From Thiotrichales bacterium (lineage in GTDB: Bacteria; Pseudomonadota; Gammaproteobacteria; Beggiatoales; Beggiatoaceae): a DNA stretch of 62,125 bases. Positions 18,008 through 26,854 of the stretch are shown in pieces (positions within the stretch are counted from its first letter, which is position 1; each line of letters opens with the position of its first letter). Position numbers and translations under genes: made by a program. Location of the stretch: positions 1 to 62,125 of the forward strand of contig JADGDE010000012.1 in the NCBI GenBank assembly GCA_016745035.1, in the 5' to 3' direction. Under the pieces are notes generated by a model. The model did no database searches and was not told the origin of the DNA. It was given only the letters and a program-made list of their open reading frames with translations.

Positions 18008-19060
18008 TTAGGCATTGAGCCTTAATAATAAACTTCTCACAGGTTTGGGCAAGCCCTCGGCTAATGCAGCGTCAAGGGCAAACCAACGACTGCTCGCTAG
18101 TTTAATTTGTTCAGGATTTGCTAATTGCAAGTAACGCGGGCTAATCGCAAGGTGATAATGGGTAAAGGTATGTCTGAAGGCTTTGCCTTGCTTATGTTCG
18201 CCTGCCAAGCTTTGATAAGCGCAATCGCCCTCTTCACACTCAGGCAAGCTCCACAAACCGCCCCAAATGCCTGTTTGTGGGCGTTTTTGTAATAAAATCT
18301 CCCCCGCAGGGTTTTGTATCAGCCACAATTGTCGCGCTTGGGTTGGCAGTGGCGCGCGTTTTTTACTCACAGGATAGGCAGTGGGGTTGCCTTGTTGCCT
18401 AGCTTTACAATCCTCGCTTAGCGGGCAATAAAGGCATGTGGGTTGCGAGCGCCGACACACGGTTGCGCCCAAGTCCATCATCGCTTGGGTATAAGCGCCA
18501 ACTTCTTCATCGGGTGTGTATTGTTCTGCCAAGTCCCACAGTTGCTTTTGGGTCGCGCTTAAATGGGTTTGTTCGCCGATGGCATGATAACGACATAAAA
18601 CCCGTTTGACATTGCCATCCATGATCGGCTGGCGTTGTGCCATTGATAATGCCAAAATCGCCCCCGCTGTTGAGCGTCCTATGCCCGGCAAAGCTTGCCA
18701 TTGTTCTAGGGTTTGCGGAAATTGCCTGCCATACTCAGAAACTAATATTTGCGCGGCTTTATGTAGGTTTCTCGCCCGAGCGTAATACCCTAAGCCACTC
18801 CAATATTGTAAAACTTGCGCTTGCTCAGCGGCTGCCAAAGCATGGACATCAGGAAAGGCTTGCATAAAAGCGTGGTAATAGGGAATCACGGTATTGACTT
18901 GGGTTTGTTGCAACATGATTTCCGAGACCCAAACTTTGTAAGGATTGATGTCTTGTTGCCAAGGCAAATCATGTCTACCGGCTTGATAATACCAAGCTAA
19001 AACCCGTTGGCTAAAAAGCTTAGCCTTGCCAATAGCTATCTTCGGTGCTGCTTGCGTCAT
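18008..19060 (-). CDS. mutY: adenine DNA glycosylase MutY
   Basis: MutY removes adenine mispaired with 8-oxoguanine. It is 350 residues, full length. The HhH-GPD core includes DLPWQQDINPYKVWVSEIML, SGLGYYARARNLHKAA, LPGIGRSTAGAIL and the catalytic region PIMDGNVKRVLCR, where D is the catalytic aspartate. The Fe-S cluster cysteines fit C-X6-C-X2-C-X5-C (CRRSQPTCLYCPLSEDC). The C-terminal NUDIX-like domain carries LLQKRPQTGIWGGLWSLPE. The start ATG 19060 overlaps the end of aat by 41 bases, so coupling is likely. Confidence 0.95.
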   Translation of the reverse strand: MTQAAPKIAIGKAKLFSQRVLAWYYQAGRHDLPWQQDINPYKVWVSEIMLQQTQVNTVIPYYHAFMQAFPDVHALAAAEQAQVLQYWSGLGYYARARNLHKAAQILVSEYGRQFPQTLEQWQALPGIGRSTAGAILALSMAQRQPIMDGNVKRVLCRYHAIGEQTHLSATQKQLWDLAEQYTPDEEVGAYTQAMMDLGATVCRRSQPTCLYCPLSEDCKARQQGNPTAYPVSKKRAPLPTQARQLWLIQNPAGEILLQKRPQTGIWGGLWSLPECEEGDCAYQSLAGEHKQGKAFRHTFTHYHLAISPRYLQLANPEQIKLASSRWFALDAALAEGLPKPVRSLLLRLNA

Positions 19061-19712
19061 AATCTTCTAATAGCTGCCTAAAGTCAGTGCGGGAAATTTC
19101 TTCAGCCCCAAGGCTGTGCAAATGGCTGGTGTAAACTTGGCAATCAATCAAGGCAAAGTGCCAAGTTTGGAGTTGTTGTACCAAGGTGGCAAAAGCAACT
19201 TTGGAGGCGTTGCTTTTGTGGGTAAACATCGATTCACCATAAAACACCCGTCCTAAGGCAATCCCGTACAGCCCACCGACCAAACGCCCGTCATGCCAAC
19301 ATTCAACCGAGTGGGCAATGCCGCGTTGATGTAGATCATAATATGCCGCTTGCATGTCTTGGCTGAGCCAAGTACCGTCTTGATCCTCACGCGGTGTATG
19401 GGCGCAATATTGAATCACTTGTACAAAGGCTTTATCAAAACTGACACTAAAACCACTATTGCGGATATTTTTTTTCAAACTGCGGCTGATTTTGAGTTTT
19501 TCTGGAAATAATACCAGCCGTGGATCGGGTGACCACCATAATATTGGCTGTCCTTCATTAAACCAAGGAAACACGCCACGTTGATAAGCGGCAATCAAGC
19601 GCTCACAACTTAAATCACCACCCATTGCCAATAGACCATCTGGCTCGATAAGCGCCTCGCTAATATCAGGAAAACTATCGATAGGGGAATCAGGGGCAAG
19701 ATAGGGCAGCAT
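19020..19712 (-). CDS. aat: leucyl/phenylalanyl-tRNA-protein transferase
   Basis: Aat adds Leu or Phe to proteins with N-terminal Arg or Lys, marking them for ClpS/ClpAP (N-degron pathway). The family blocks GLLAMGGDLSCERLIAAYQR, GVFPWFNEGQPILWWSPDPR, GTWLSQDMQAAY, GRLVGGLYGIALGRVFYGES and LIDCQVYTSHLHSLGA are all present. I prefer the ATG at 19712 (MLPYLAPDSPIDSFP), whose length matches the E. coli protein's opening, over a TTG nine codons upstream; neither has a convincing ribosome site. It is followed by mutY with a 41-base overlap. Confidence 0.93.
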   Translation of the reverse strand: MLPYLAPDSPIDSFPDISEALIEPDGLLAMGGDLSCERLIAAYQRGVFPWFNEGQPILWWSPDPRLVLFPEKLKISRSLKKNIRNSGFSVSFDKAFVQVIQYCAHTPREDQDGTWLSQDMQAAYYDLHQRGIAHSVECWHDGRLVGGLYGIALGRVFYGESMFTHKSNASKVAFATLVQQLQTWHFALIDCQVYTSHLHSLGAEEISRTDFRQLLEDYDASSTEDSYWQG

Positions 19713-19819
19713 GTGTGATAAGTCGTTGCTAAAAGCCAAGTGGTGTATTAAAGGCGCATACTATAACAAATATCACGGGTTTATATGCACTGAGTGACGC
19801 AAAGGCTTTTTCTAGCATT

Positions 19820-19864
19820 CAGAATGCAAAAAATACAAAAGCCCCTCAGCAAAGCCGAGGGTTT
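19820..19864 (-). terminator. rho-independent terminator of dapB
   Basis: On the minus strand, CCCTCGGC, loop TTT and GCTGAGGG form an eight-pair stem. It is followed by GCTTTTGTATTTTTT, a classic U-rich tract. It begins about ten bases after the dapB stop. Confidence 0.8.
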
Positions 19865-19872
19865 AACAATGC

Positions 19873-20718
<846 letters not shown>

Positions 20719-20804
20719 CTATTTTCGCAGATTTATCCGCCATTGCAAAGCACTGATAAGCCTGCTAAAGTGAGGCATCATCACGGTTTCAGGATAAAAC
20801 AGCA

Positions 20805-21446
20805 ATGATTACATTGGTTGCCAACCTCAAAGGCGGTGCAGGCAAAAGTACCGTCGCATTCAATTTATGCGTTTGGCTTGCCCGTCAAGGTAAAAAAGTG
20901 CAGGCTTATGATTTAGACCCACAATGCACTCTTAGCGACGTGGTTGAAGTCCGCGAAGAAGAAGGTTTTGAGCCGCAATTTAAGGTCTATAGCCGCTATA
21001 AACAACCCAATGCTGATATTGATGAGGTGATTATTGATGTCGGTACGGCTAATATGGCAGGGCTTAAACGCGCGGTCTCGATTGCCGATAGAATTTTAGT
21101 GCCCGTTGCTCCAAGCCAAGCCGATGTCTGGTCAACGCAACGTTTTCTTTATATGATTTCTGGGATCAAACCGGATAAAGATGCCGGTAGAGAAGCCCCG
21201 CCAGATGTACTGACCTTCATCAACCGTGCTGATACCCACGTTGCGGTGCGCGAATCTGATGAAGCGCTAGAGGCATTACAAACTTTGCCAGGTATCCAAG
21301 TATTAAACCAGCGTTTATCCCAACGCACGGTTTTTAGACGTTCATTTAGTGAAGGTCTGGCTGTTTTTGAACTCAAGCCCCGAGGTAAAGGCGCGCTTGA
21401 ATTTAACCAATTGGCGACTACACTCTACCCTGTAGACGCAAGCTAA
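20805..21446 (+). CDS. ParA/MinD-family ATPase (orphan)
   Basis: A 213-residue P-loop protein with the deviant Walker [15 protein letters not shown] at residues 8-21. [11 protein letters not shown] serves as switch [18 protein letters not shown] as Walker B/switch II, and [17 protein letters not shown] follows. There is no ParB gene or obvious centromere repeat next to it, so it may position a different cargo or be a MipZ/VirC1-like orphan. AGGAT precedes the ATG. It precedes trxA by 16 bases, with scpA third, suggesting one transcription unit that mixes chromosome maintenance and thiol redox genes. Confidence 0.82.
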   Translation: MITLVANLKGGAGKSTVAFNLCVWLARQGKKVQAYDLDPQCTLSDVVEVREEEGFEPQFKVYSRYKQPNADIDEVIIDVGTANMAGLKRAVSIADRILVPVAPSQADVWSTQRFLYMISGIKPDKDAGREAPPDVLTFINRADTHVAVRESDEALEALQTLPGIQVLNQRLSQRTVFRRSFSEGLAVFELKPRGKGALEFNQLATTLYPVDAS

Positions 21447-21462
21447 CCCAAGGAGTTCTTTT

Positions 21463-21789
21463 GTGAGCGATCATATAATTTATACCAGTGATGGTGGTTT
21501 TGAAGCCGATGTTTTATCCTCACCACAACCGGTACTGGTTGATTATTGGGCAGAATGGTGTGGTCCTTGTAAAGCAATTTCCCCTATTCTTGATGAGATT
21601 TCCACAGAATATGCTGGAAAAGTGACAATCGCAAAAATCAATATTGACGATAATCCCAATACCGCGCCTAAGTATGGCGTTCGTAGTATTCCTACGCTGA
21701 TGCTGTTTAAAAATGGGGATGTTGAAGCCGTTCAAGTAGGGCTGGTGAGTAAAGAAGAATTAATCGAATTTTTAGACGAACACTGTTAG
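21463..21789 (+). CDS. trxA: thioredoxin
   Basis: A 108-residue cytoplasmic disulfide reductase with the canonical active site [15 protein letters not shown] (about 27-41). The cis-proline loop is [14 protein letters not shown] (about 73-86), and the length is standard. The start is GTG 21463, eight bases after GGAG. The family is certain. Bacteria often carry more than one thioredoxin, so calling it the main TrxA is slightly less so. Confidence 0.93.
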   Translation: MSDHIIYTSDGGFEADVLSSPQPVLVDYWAEWCGPCKAISPILDEISTEYAGKVTIAKINIDDNPNTAPKYGVRSIPTLMLFKNGDVEAVQVGLVSKEELIEFLDEHC

Positions 21790-21797
21790 TATCACAA

Positions 21798-21824
21798 CAG
21801 CTTCTGGGGTATACCTAGAAGCTG
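21798..21824. terminator. hairpin between trxA and scpA
   Basis: CAGCTTCT pairs exactly with AGAAGCTG across an 11-base centre that itself can add pairs (GGTATACC). No U tract follows, so it may only attenuate or shield the mRNA between trxA and scpA rather than terminate. Confidence 0.35.
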
Positions 21825-21849
21825 CCTGACTCAAACCATCATCTCTTTT

Positions 21850-22710
21850 ATGTCCAGCACCACGACCTCAGCCGATATGTCTGAATCCAGTTCAGATGCC
21901 CAAAGCCTCGCGCTTATTGCGGGTAGCCCTGTCACTGAATACCCCAAAGATCTATATATTCCCCCTCATGCGCTGGAAGTCATTTTAGAAACTTTTGAAG
22001 GCCCTCTTGATTTATTATTGTATTTAATTCGCGCCCAAAATTTAGACATACGTGAAATTCCCATTACAAAAATAACGGAACAATATCTGCAATACATCCA
22101 ATTAATGCAAGAAATGCAGTTGGATATGGCAGGCGAGTATTTACTCATGGCTGCCCTTTTGCTGGAAATAAAATCACGGATGTTATTACCGCAAAGCGCC
22201 AATGAAAATGAAGTGGAAGATGCCGATCCACGGGCAACACTGATTGCTCAATTAGAGCAATATGCGATTTTTAAAGCGGCAGCGGAAAAAATTGCGGATT
22301 TGCCTGTGTTAGGTAAAGATGTACTCGCCACCGATGTCGCGATGCCAGATTTGCCTAAAGTGCGCAGACCACCACCTGTACAATTGCCTGAATTGTTAGG
22401 GGCAATGCAACAGGTGTTATTACGTTTGGATTTGCGCTCGGCACATCAAATCATCCAAGAGCCTTTATCTGTGCGTGAACGCATGAGTGGTATTTTGGCT
22501 CAGTTAGCAACACAACCGCAGGCTTTGATGCAAGACTTTTATGTCGAAAAAGAAGCGCGAGGTGGTGTGATTGTTGCCTTATTGGCTTTATTAGAACTGG
22601 CAAAAGAAGATATGCTGCAACTGGAACAAATTCAGGATTTTGCAGAGATTAAAGTGACGTTGGTCGCTGAAAAGCAAACGCAGAGTCGTTTAGTTTCAGA
22701 ATATGACTAA
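21850..22710 (+). CDS. scpA: segregation and condensation protein A
   Basis: ScpA is the kleisin that bridges the SMC heads. The N-terminal SMC-binding domain begins after a 36-residue low-complexity leader (rich in S and T). The family core is FEGPLDLLLYLIRAQNLDIREI, followed by ITEQYLQYI, MAGEYLLMAALLLEIKSRML and the C-terminal winged helix VIVALLALLELAKEDMLQLE. It is 286 residues long. The ATG at 21850 lacks a clear ribosome site; an ATG nine codons downstream is possible. Its usual partner scpB is not adjacent; a MITE copy follows instead. Confidence 0.93.
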   Translation: MSSTTTSADMSESSSDAQSLALIAGSPVTEYPKDLYIPPHALEVILETFEGPLDLLLYLIRAQNLDIREIPITKITEQYLQYIQLMQEMQLDMAGEYLLMAALLLEIKSRMLLPQSANENEVEDADPRATLIAQLEQYAIFKAAAEKIADLPVLGKDVLATDVAMPDLPKVRRPPPVQLPELLGAMQQVLLRLDLRSAHQIIQEPLSVRERMSGILAQLATQPQALMQDFYVEKEARGGVIVALLALLELAKEDMLQLEQIQDFAEIKVTLVAEKQTQSRLVSEYD

Positions 22711-22841
22711 ATACTTGAATAGAATGCGGATAATCGGGCGATTTTATACCACTGTGGGATACGTCTTGATTATGGCAAGCTGTTAAGGGTAGACTGCTAC
22801 CTATTCTGGGCTGGATTACTGAGCAATAACCCGAATTAGTA

Positions 22842-22975
22842 ACTGATGTTACACACTAAGCCTGTTTTTGCCACAATAAGGTGCTTTTCCACCTGCCTAG
22901 TGAAGCTTAGCTGTGCAGCAATGGTGGTTTTTTCTGCCCTTAAGGCAGAAAAAGAAGCCTTTGCGTAACATCCGT
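22842..22975 (+). repeat. MITE-like element, copy B
   Basis: 134 bp with terminal inverted repeats ACTGATGTTACACAC and TTTGCGTAACATCCGT, flanked by TAGTA on both sides. It has the same orientation as copy A. Its centre-right carries a palindrome, TTTTTCTGCCCTTAAGGCAGAAAAA in two arms around TTAA, that looks like a bidirectional terminator. The remainder of the 320-base gap 22711-23030 shows only a GGAGG ribosome site for the next gene. Confidence 0.85.
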
Positions 22976-23030
22976 TAGTAAAAGGTGTCAGCTTATCTTA
23001 ATTGGCATCCTAAATGAGGGAGGGAATACA

Positions 23031-23312
23031 ATGAATAAAACCAAATCAATCATACTGATCATGGGGAGCGCCCTTGCCGTGCTATTGAGCGGGCAAGTAT
23101 GGGCAGCAACTCCAACTGATATTAACTATTGTGCTAGAGGCGCGACCGCCCTTGGGACAAAATACTCAACCTATACCGTGCGTTGTTCCGATGGTAAAAA
23201 ACGTGAAATTACCTCATGGAATCGACGTAAAAAATGGTGTGTTGGCACATCCAGACGCTGCACCAATGACCAACTAAGCGCAGCGAAAAAAGCTTGTAGG
23301 AGTAAAAAATAA
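23031..23312 (+). CDS. secreted basic Cys-containing peptide 1
   Basis: A 93-residue protein with a signal peptide (hydrophobic core IILIMGSALAVLLSG, cleavage after WAA near residue 26) and a small, strongly basic mature part. It shares with its neighbour the pattern Y-x-V-R-C-S-D-G-x-K-R-x-I-x-x-W-N, then KKWC-x-G, C-TNDQL and a final A-K-x-x-C. The four matched cysteines could make two disulfides. No family recognised. An excellent GGAGG lies before the ATG, and the stop overlaps the next ATG by one base (TAATG). It could bind nucleic acid, polyanions or envelopes, or be antimicrobial; none is shown. Confidence 0.75.
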   Translation: MNKTKSIILIMGSALAVLLSGQVWAATPTDINYCARGATALGTKYSTYTVRCSDGKKREITSWNRRKKWCVGTSRRCTNDQLSAAKKACRSKK

Positions 23313-23596
23313 TGAACCTAAAGCAACGTGTTAGCCCGACGAAACTGGCAGTGATTGCCATTGGTTTGTACACTTGCAGTCTTCAAAGTTTTGCCGCATC
23401 GCCGCAAGATATTCGTTTTGCAGGCAAGGGCAACAGCTTACTTGGTGGTGCTTACCACATCTATAAGGTGCGCTGTTCTGACGGTAGTAAACGAGTGATT
23501 TCTGCATGGAATAAACGCAAAAAATGGTGTGCAGGCAAAAAGAAAAACAAATGCACCAATGACCAATTGGCAACGGCGAAACGGGTCTGCAAATGA
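23312..23596 (+). CDS. secreted basic Cys-containing peptide 2 (tandem paralogue)
   Basis: 94 residues: a signal peptide (LAVIAIGLYTCSLQSFA, cleaved near 29) and a basic mature domain that aligns along its whole length with peptide 1 (YKVRCSDGSKRVISAWNKRK; KKWCAG; KCTNDQLATAKRVCK). The first mature cysteine of peptide 1 is absent here, leaving the shared four. TAGGAG lies ten bases before the ATG. It overlaps coq7's ATG (TGATA region) by four bases, so the pair appears to be cotranscribed with coq7, an unexpected partnership. Product of a tandem duplication; function unknown. Confidence 0.75.
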   Translation: MNLKQRVSPTKLAVIAIGLYTCSLQSFAASPQDIRFAGKGNSLLGGAYHIYKVRCSDGSKRVISAWNKRKKWCAGKKKNKCTNDQLATAKRVCK

Positions 23597-24231
23597 TACA
23601 GCACGATAGCATTGATAAATTACTTATCAATGTTGACATAGGGCTGCGAACCCTATGGGGTGCACCTCAAGGCACAGGGCGCACACCCCCTGGACAAGCG
23701 TTTGATGACACGGACTTAAGTCCTGAGCAAAAACGCCTGTCCGCAGGTTTGATGCGCGTCAACCACGCAGGCGAAATTGCAGCGCAAGCCCTCTATCAAT
23801 CGCAAGCATTGACCGCACGCCAAATTGAGGTGCGCGAAAAAATGCAAACAGCAGCGATTGAAGAAAATGATCACCTCATTTGGTGTGAGCAACGGCTGAA
23901 ACAACTGGGTTCGCATACCACTTATTTAGGCGGTTTTTGGTATGTCGGCTCTTTTACTATTGGCACTTTGGCTGGGCTTGCGGGAGATAAATGGAATTTA
24001 GGTTTCGTTGCTGAGACCGAGAAACAAGTGATTTCGCATCTGGACTCCCATTTAGAACGCCTGCCAGAACAAGATGCCAAAAGCCATGCCATCATCAGCC
24101 AAATGAAAATTGATGAAGCCAAACATCAACAAATGGCGATTGATAATGGCGCAGCAAAACTGCCTTTGCCCGCGCGCTTTATCATGAAACAAACTGCCAA
24201 AGTAATGACAGGACTTGCCTTTTATTTCTGA
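23593..24231 (+). CDS. coq7: COQ7-type demethoxyubiquinone hydroxylase
   Basis: A di-iron membrane-associated monooxygenase that hydroxylates a late ubiquinone precursor; many gammaproteobacteria use it in place of UbiF. The 212-residue protein has the iron ligand motifs RVNHAGEIAAQALYQ (E-x-x-A type), EENDHLIWCEQRL (ExxH), ETEKQVISHL and KIDEAKHQQMAI (ExxH). The segment FTIGTLAGLAG and the C-terminal MTGLAFYF are hydrophobic patches for membrane contact. The start ATG overlaps the upstream peptide gene, and the stop overlaps the next gene's ATG (TGATG). Confidence 0.93.
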   Translation: MIQHDSIDKLLINVDIGLRTLWGAPQGTGRTPPGQAFDDTDLSPEQKRLSAGLMRVNHAGEIAAQALYQSQALTARQIEVREKMQTAAIEENDHLIWCEQRLKQLGSHTTYLGGFWYVGSFTIGTLAGLAGDKWNLGFVAETEKQVISHLDSHLERLPEQDAKSHAIISQMKIDEAKHQQMAIDNGAAKLPLPARFIMKQTAKVMTGLAFYF

Positions 24232-25502
24232 TGAATATCACCATTGACAATGGACAGGTGCTCAGCACCGACAACAGCCCAACGCAACTACATATCAGCC
24301 AAGGTAAGATTCTTGCCATCGGCACACCGCCTACTGATTTTCAAGCCGAGCAACACATTGACGCACAAGGTGGCATCATCGCACCGGGTTTTATTGATCT
24401 CAGCGTTCGCCTTGCAGGTTCTGGCAATATCCACAAAGGTGCGATAGAAAAACTCAGCCAAGTAGCCGTCAAACATGGCGTGACGACTTTTTGTTGCCCA
24501 CCTGGTACCACACCTAAAATTGACACCCCAGCGGTTGCCGAGCTATTAAAACAATATGCCAAGCAAAGCGGTCACTGTCAGATTTTGCCATTAGCCGCTC
24601 TAACCCAAGATTTAGCCGGACAATATCTTTCCGAAATGGGTGAATTAAAACGCTCAGGCTGTGTCGCGGTCACCAATGCCAAACAACCGATAGAAAACAC
24701 CGAAGTCTTACGCAATGCCTATGCCTACGCCAAAAGCTGCGGGCTGACCGTGTTTGAACAAGCCATCGACCCTTATCTCGGTCGTAATGGCCATGCCCAT
24801 GAAGGTGTTATCAGCACCCGTTTAGGACTTGCTGGCATTCCAGCACAAGCTGAGAGCATTGCGGTGTACCGGGCTTTATCAATTGCCGAACTCACTGGCG
24901 TGCGTTTACACCTGTGCCGCTTGTCGACCGCTAAATCAGTTGAATTGGTCAGACAAGCACAAGCACAAGGCTTGGCAGTCAGCGCCGATGTCAGTATTCA
25001 ACAATTGTTTCTCACCGATATGGATGTGTTGGAATACAACAGCCAATGCCATGTTTACCCGCCATTACGTAGCCAACGTGATAAAGATGCCCTACGCCAA
25101 GGACTTAAAGACGGAGTCATCACAGCGTTGTGCTCGGATAATCATGCTTACAGCCAAGACGCGAAACTGATGCCTTTTGCCAACACGGCTTGGGGTATTT
25201 CTACACTGACCAGCCTATTGCCTTTGACTTTACGACTGGCAAAAGAACTGAATGTGGAACAACAAACCGCACTGCATTGGATAACCCAAGGACCTGCTGA
25301 CATTCTGGAATTACCCTTAGGCCGTTTAGATACGGGCTTAGCAGCGGATATTTCCATTTTTCAGCCAGATGTCGATTGGCATTTAGATCAAGAAAAATAT
25401 CACAACAGTCCCTTTAGTGATTGGCAATTCCACGGCAAAGTCACCCACAGTCTAGTCGCTGGGCAACTGGTGTTCAGCGCTGATGGCTCTACGCTCAACT
25501 GA
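24231..25502 (+). CDS. dihydroorotase-like protein lacking metal ligands (PyrC'/PyrX type)
   Basis: A 423-residue amidohydrolase-fold protein of the dihydroorotase family. The N-terminal strand region IIAPGFIDLSVRLAGSG stands where active enzymes have D-x-H-x-H-x-R, so both metal-binding histidines are missing. Later blocks GVTTFCCPPGTTPKIDTP, LHLCRLSTAKSVELV, ALCSDNHAY and ADISIFQPD follow the family. Such non-catalytic homologues are known in gammaproteobacteria, where they scaffold aspartate transcarbamoylase (PyrB). No pyrB lies nearby here. It overlaps coq7 by one base and algZ by 20 bases. Confidence 0.85.
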   Translation: MNITIDNGQVLSTDNSPTQLHISQGKILAIGTPPTDFQAEQHIDAQGGIIAPGFIDLSVRLAGSGNIHKGAIEKLSQVAVKHGVTTFCCPPGTTPKIDTPAVAELLKQYAKQSGHCQILPLAALTQDLAGQYLSEMGELKRSGCVAVTNAKQPIENTEVLRNAYAYAKSCGLTVFEQAIDPYLGRNGHAHEGVISTRLGLAGIPAQAESIAVYRALSIAELTGVRLHLCRLSTAKSVELVRQAQAQGLAVSADVSIQQLFLTDMDVLEYNSQCHVYPPLRSQRDKDALRQGLKDGVITALCSDNHAYSQDAKLMPFANTAWGISTLTSLLPLTLRLAKELNVEQQTALHWITQGPADILELPLGRLDTGLAADISIFQPDVDWHLDQEKYHNSPFSDWQFHGKVTHSLVAGQLVFSADGSTLN

Positions 25503-26640
25503 CGAACAAATTGACCAACAAATCTGGTTTTTACCAGATTTTTGTGCTTGGCGCTTACTGTTCAGTACCTTGTTTTTAGGGCAATTATTAGCCTTTTTAC
25601 TCTTGCTCTCGCCGCTGGGCAAAAGTGGCTATAACATGGACAGCCTGCTAAAAGTCTCCTTATTTATCCACAGCGTTGCCATTACCTACTCCATGATTTT
25701 ATGTTTGAGTAAAAAACAATTACGCCAACTCAATCATCGCCTCGCTGCCTTTATCAGCTACTTACTCATCCTCTTTATCACCTTTATTTACAGCCATTTA
25801 GTCTGGAAATTCCGCCTTGATACCTTGGCGTTTTTAAGCCCTAGCGACGTGCATGTTAAAAGCATGGGCGTACAAATTGAACTAGAAGGCTCTTTTAAAG
25901 TCTATCAATTTCACTACAGCATTTTTATGTGGCGCAATCTAGGCGTGAGCGCTATTGTCGGCTTGATTGCCCTGCGCTACACCTATTTAAGCTATCACTG
26001 GCGAGTGATTAGTCGTCACGAAGCCGAGTTTCGCGTTCAAGCCCTGCAAGCCCGCATTCACCCGCATTTTTTATTCAACAGCATGAACACCATTGCCAGC
26101 CTGACCCGCATTGATCCCGAATTGGCTGAAACAGCAGTGGAAAATTTATCAGATTTATTTCGTGCCAGCCTTGCCGATGCCAATAAACCGGTGAAAATGG
26201 CGGGGGAAATTGCCCTGTGTAAACAATATTTAGACATTGAAGGCTTACGATTAGGCAATCGTCTTAAAATTAAATGGCTAATCGACACCTTACCGCAAGA
26301 TGCGTTAATTCCCAGTTTATGCCTACAGCCTTTGATTGAAAACGCAATTTATTACGGTATCCAACCCCTGCCCGAAGGCGGCACGATTCAAATCACCGGA
26401 CTATCTGACGGTCATACCGTACGCTTGGAAATTGAAAACCCGCTGCCTACCGATCCCGAAACCACGCCAAAACTCAAACACAAAGGCAACCACATTGCCA
26501 TCGACAACCTACGCCAACGCCTGCAAGTTTATTATGGCGCACAGGGACGCTTGGAAATGCAAGATTTTGGCGATAAATACCGCGTTAGCGTCCGCTTTCC
26601 CTATCATGCGGCTGAACCCGAGTCAGGCAAACAAACTTAG
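25483..26640 (+). CDS. algZ: AlgZ/LytS-type membrane histidine kinase
   Basis: A 385-residue sensor with four predicted membrane helices (within about 22-175: LFSTLFLGQLLAFLLLLSPL, VSLFIHSVAITYSMILC, LAAFISYLLILFITFIYSH, GVSAIVGLIALRYTYLSY). The His_kinase domain has the phosphorylation region LQARIHPHFLFNSMNTIASL. The ATPase region is LIPSLCLQPLIENAIYYGI, and the C-terminus has HIAIDNLRQRLQVYYG instead of classical G-boxes. It resembles FimS/AlgZ, partner of AlgR. The algR gene is not the next gene, so its response regulator lies elsewhere. It overlaps the dihydroorotase-like gene by 20 bases. Confidence 0.83.
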   Translation: MALRSTDEQIDQQIWFLPDFCAWRLLFSTLFLGQLLAFLLLLSPLGKSGYNMDSLLKVSLFIHSVAITYSMILCLSKKQLRQLNHRLAAFISYLLILFITFIYSHLVWKFRLDTLAFLSPSDVHVKSMGVQIELEGSFKVYQFHYSIFMWRNLGVSAIVGLIALRYTYLSYHWRVISRHEAEFRVQALQARIHPHFLFNSMNTIASLTRIDPELAETAVENLSDLFRASLADANKPVKMAGEIALCKQYLDIEGLRLGNRLKIKWLIDTLPQDALIPSLCLQPLIENAIYYGIQPLPEGGTIQITGLSDGHTVRLEIENPLPTDPETTPKLKHKGNHIAIDNLRQRLQVYYGAQGRLEMQDFGDKYRVSVRFPYHAAEPESGKQT

Positions 26641-26720
26641 ACGGTCTGCAAATCCATCTTACGCAAGCGCGGCGGATTCATCCCCCATAAGGAACTGAAC
26701 AACATACCAATTCCAAACAT
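26637..26720 (-). CDS. possible small protein or relic (27 codons)
   Basis: A minus-strand frame in the gap between algZ and dnaE encodes 27 residues (MFGIGMLFSSLWGMNPPRLR...) with one hydrophobic stretch. It overlaps the algZ stop by a few bases. It could be a small membrane peptide or the tail of a decayed permease gene. There is no clear ribosome site, so confidence is low. Confidence 0.2.
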   Translation of the reverse strand: MFGIGMLFSSLWGMNPPRLRKMDLQTV

Positions 26721-26854
26721 AATAACGCTATATTTTCGTTTTTGTTAAATCTACAGTAGCCCATTGATAGAGATTTTGATATGTATCGTTTGCAAGGTAA
26801 ACGGGCGTTTACGATCTTTATTAAAGGGATAAAACCCCATACATCAAAGCTTCC

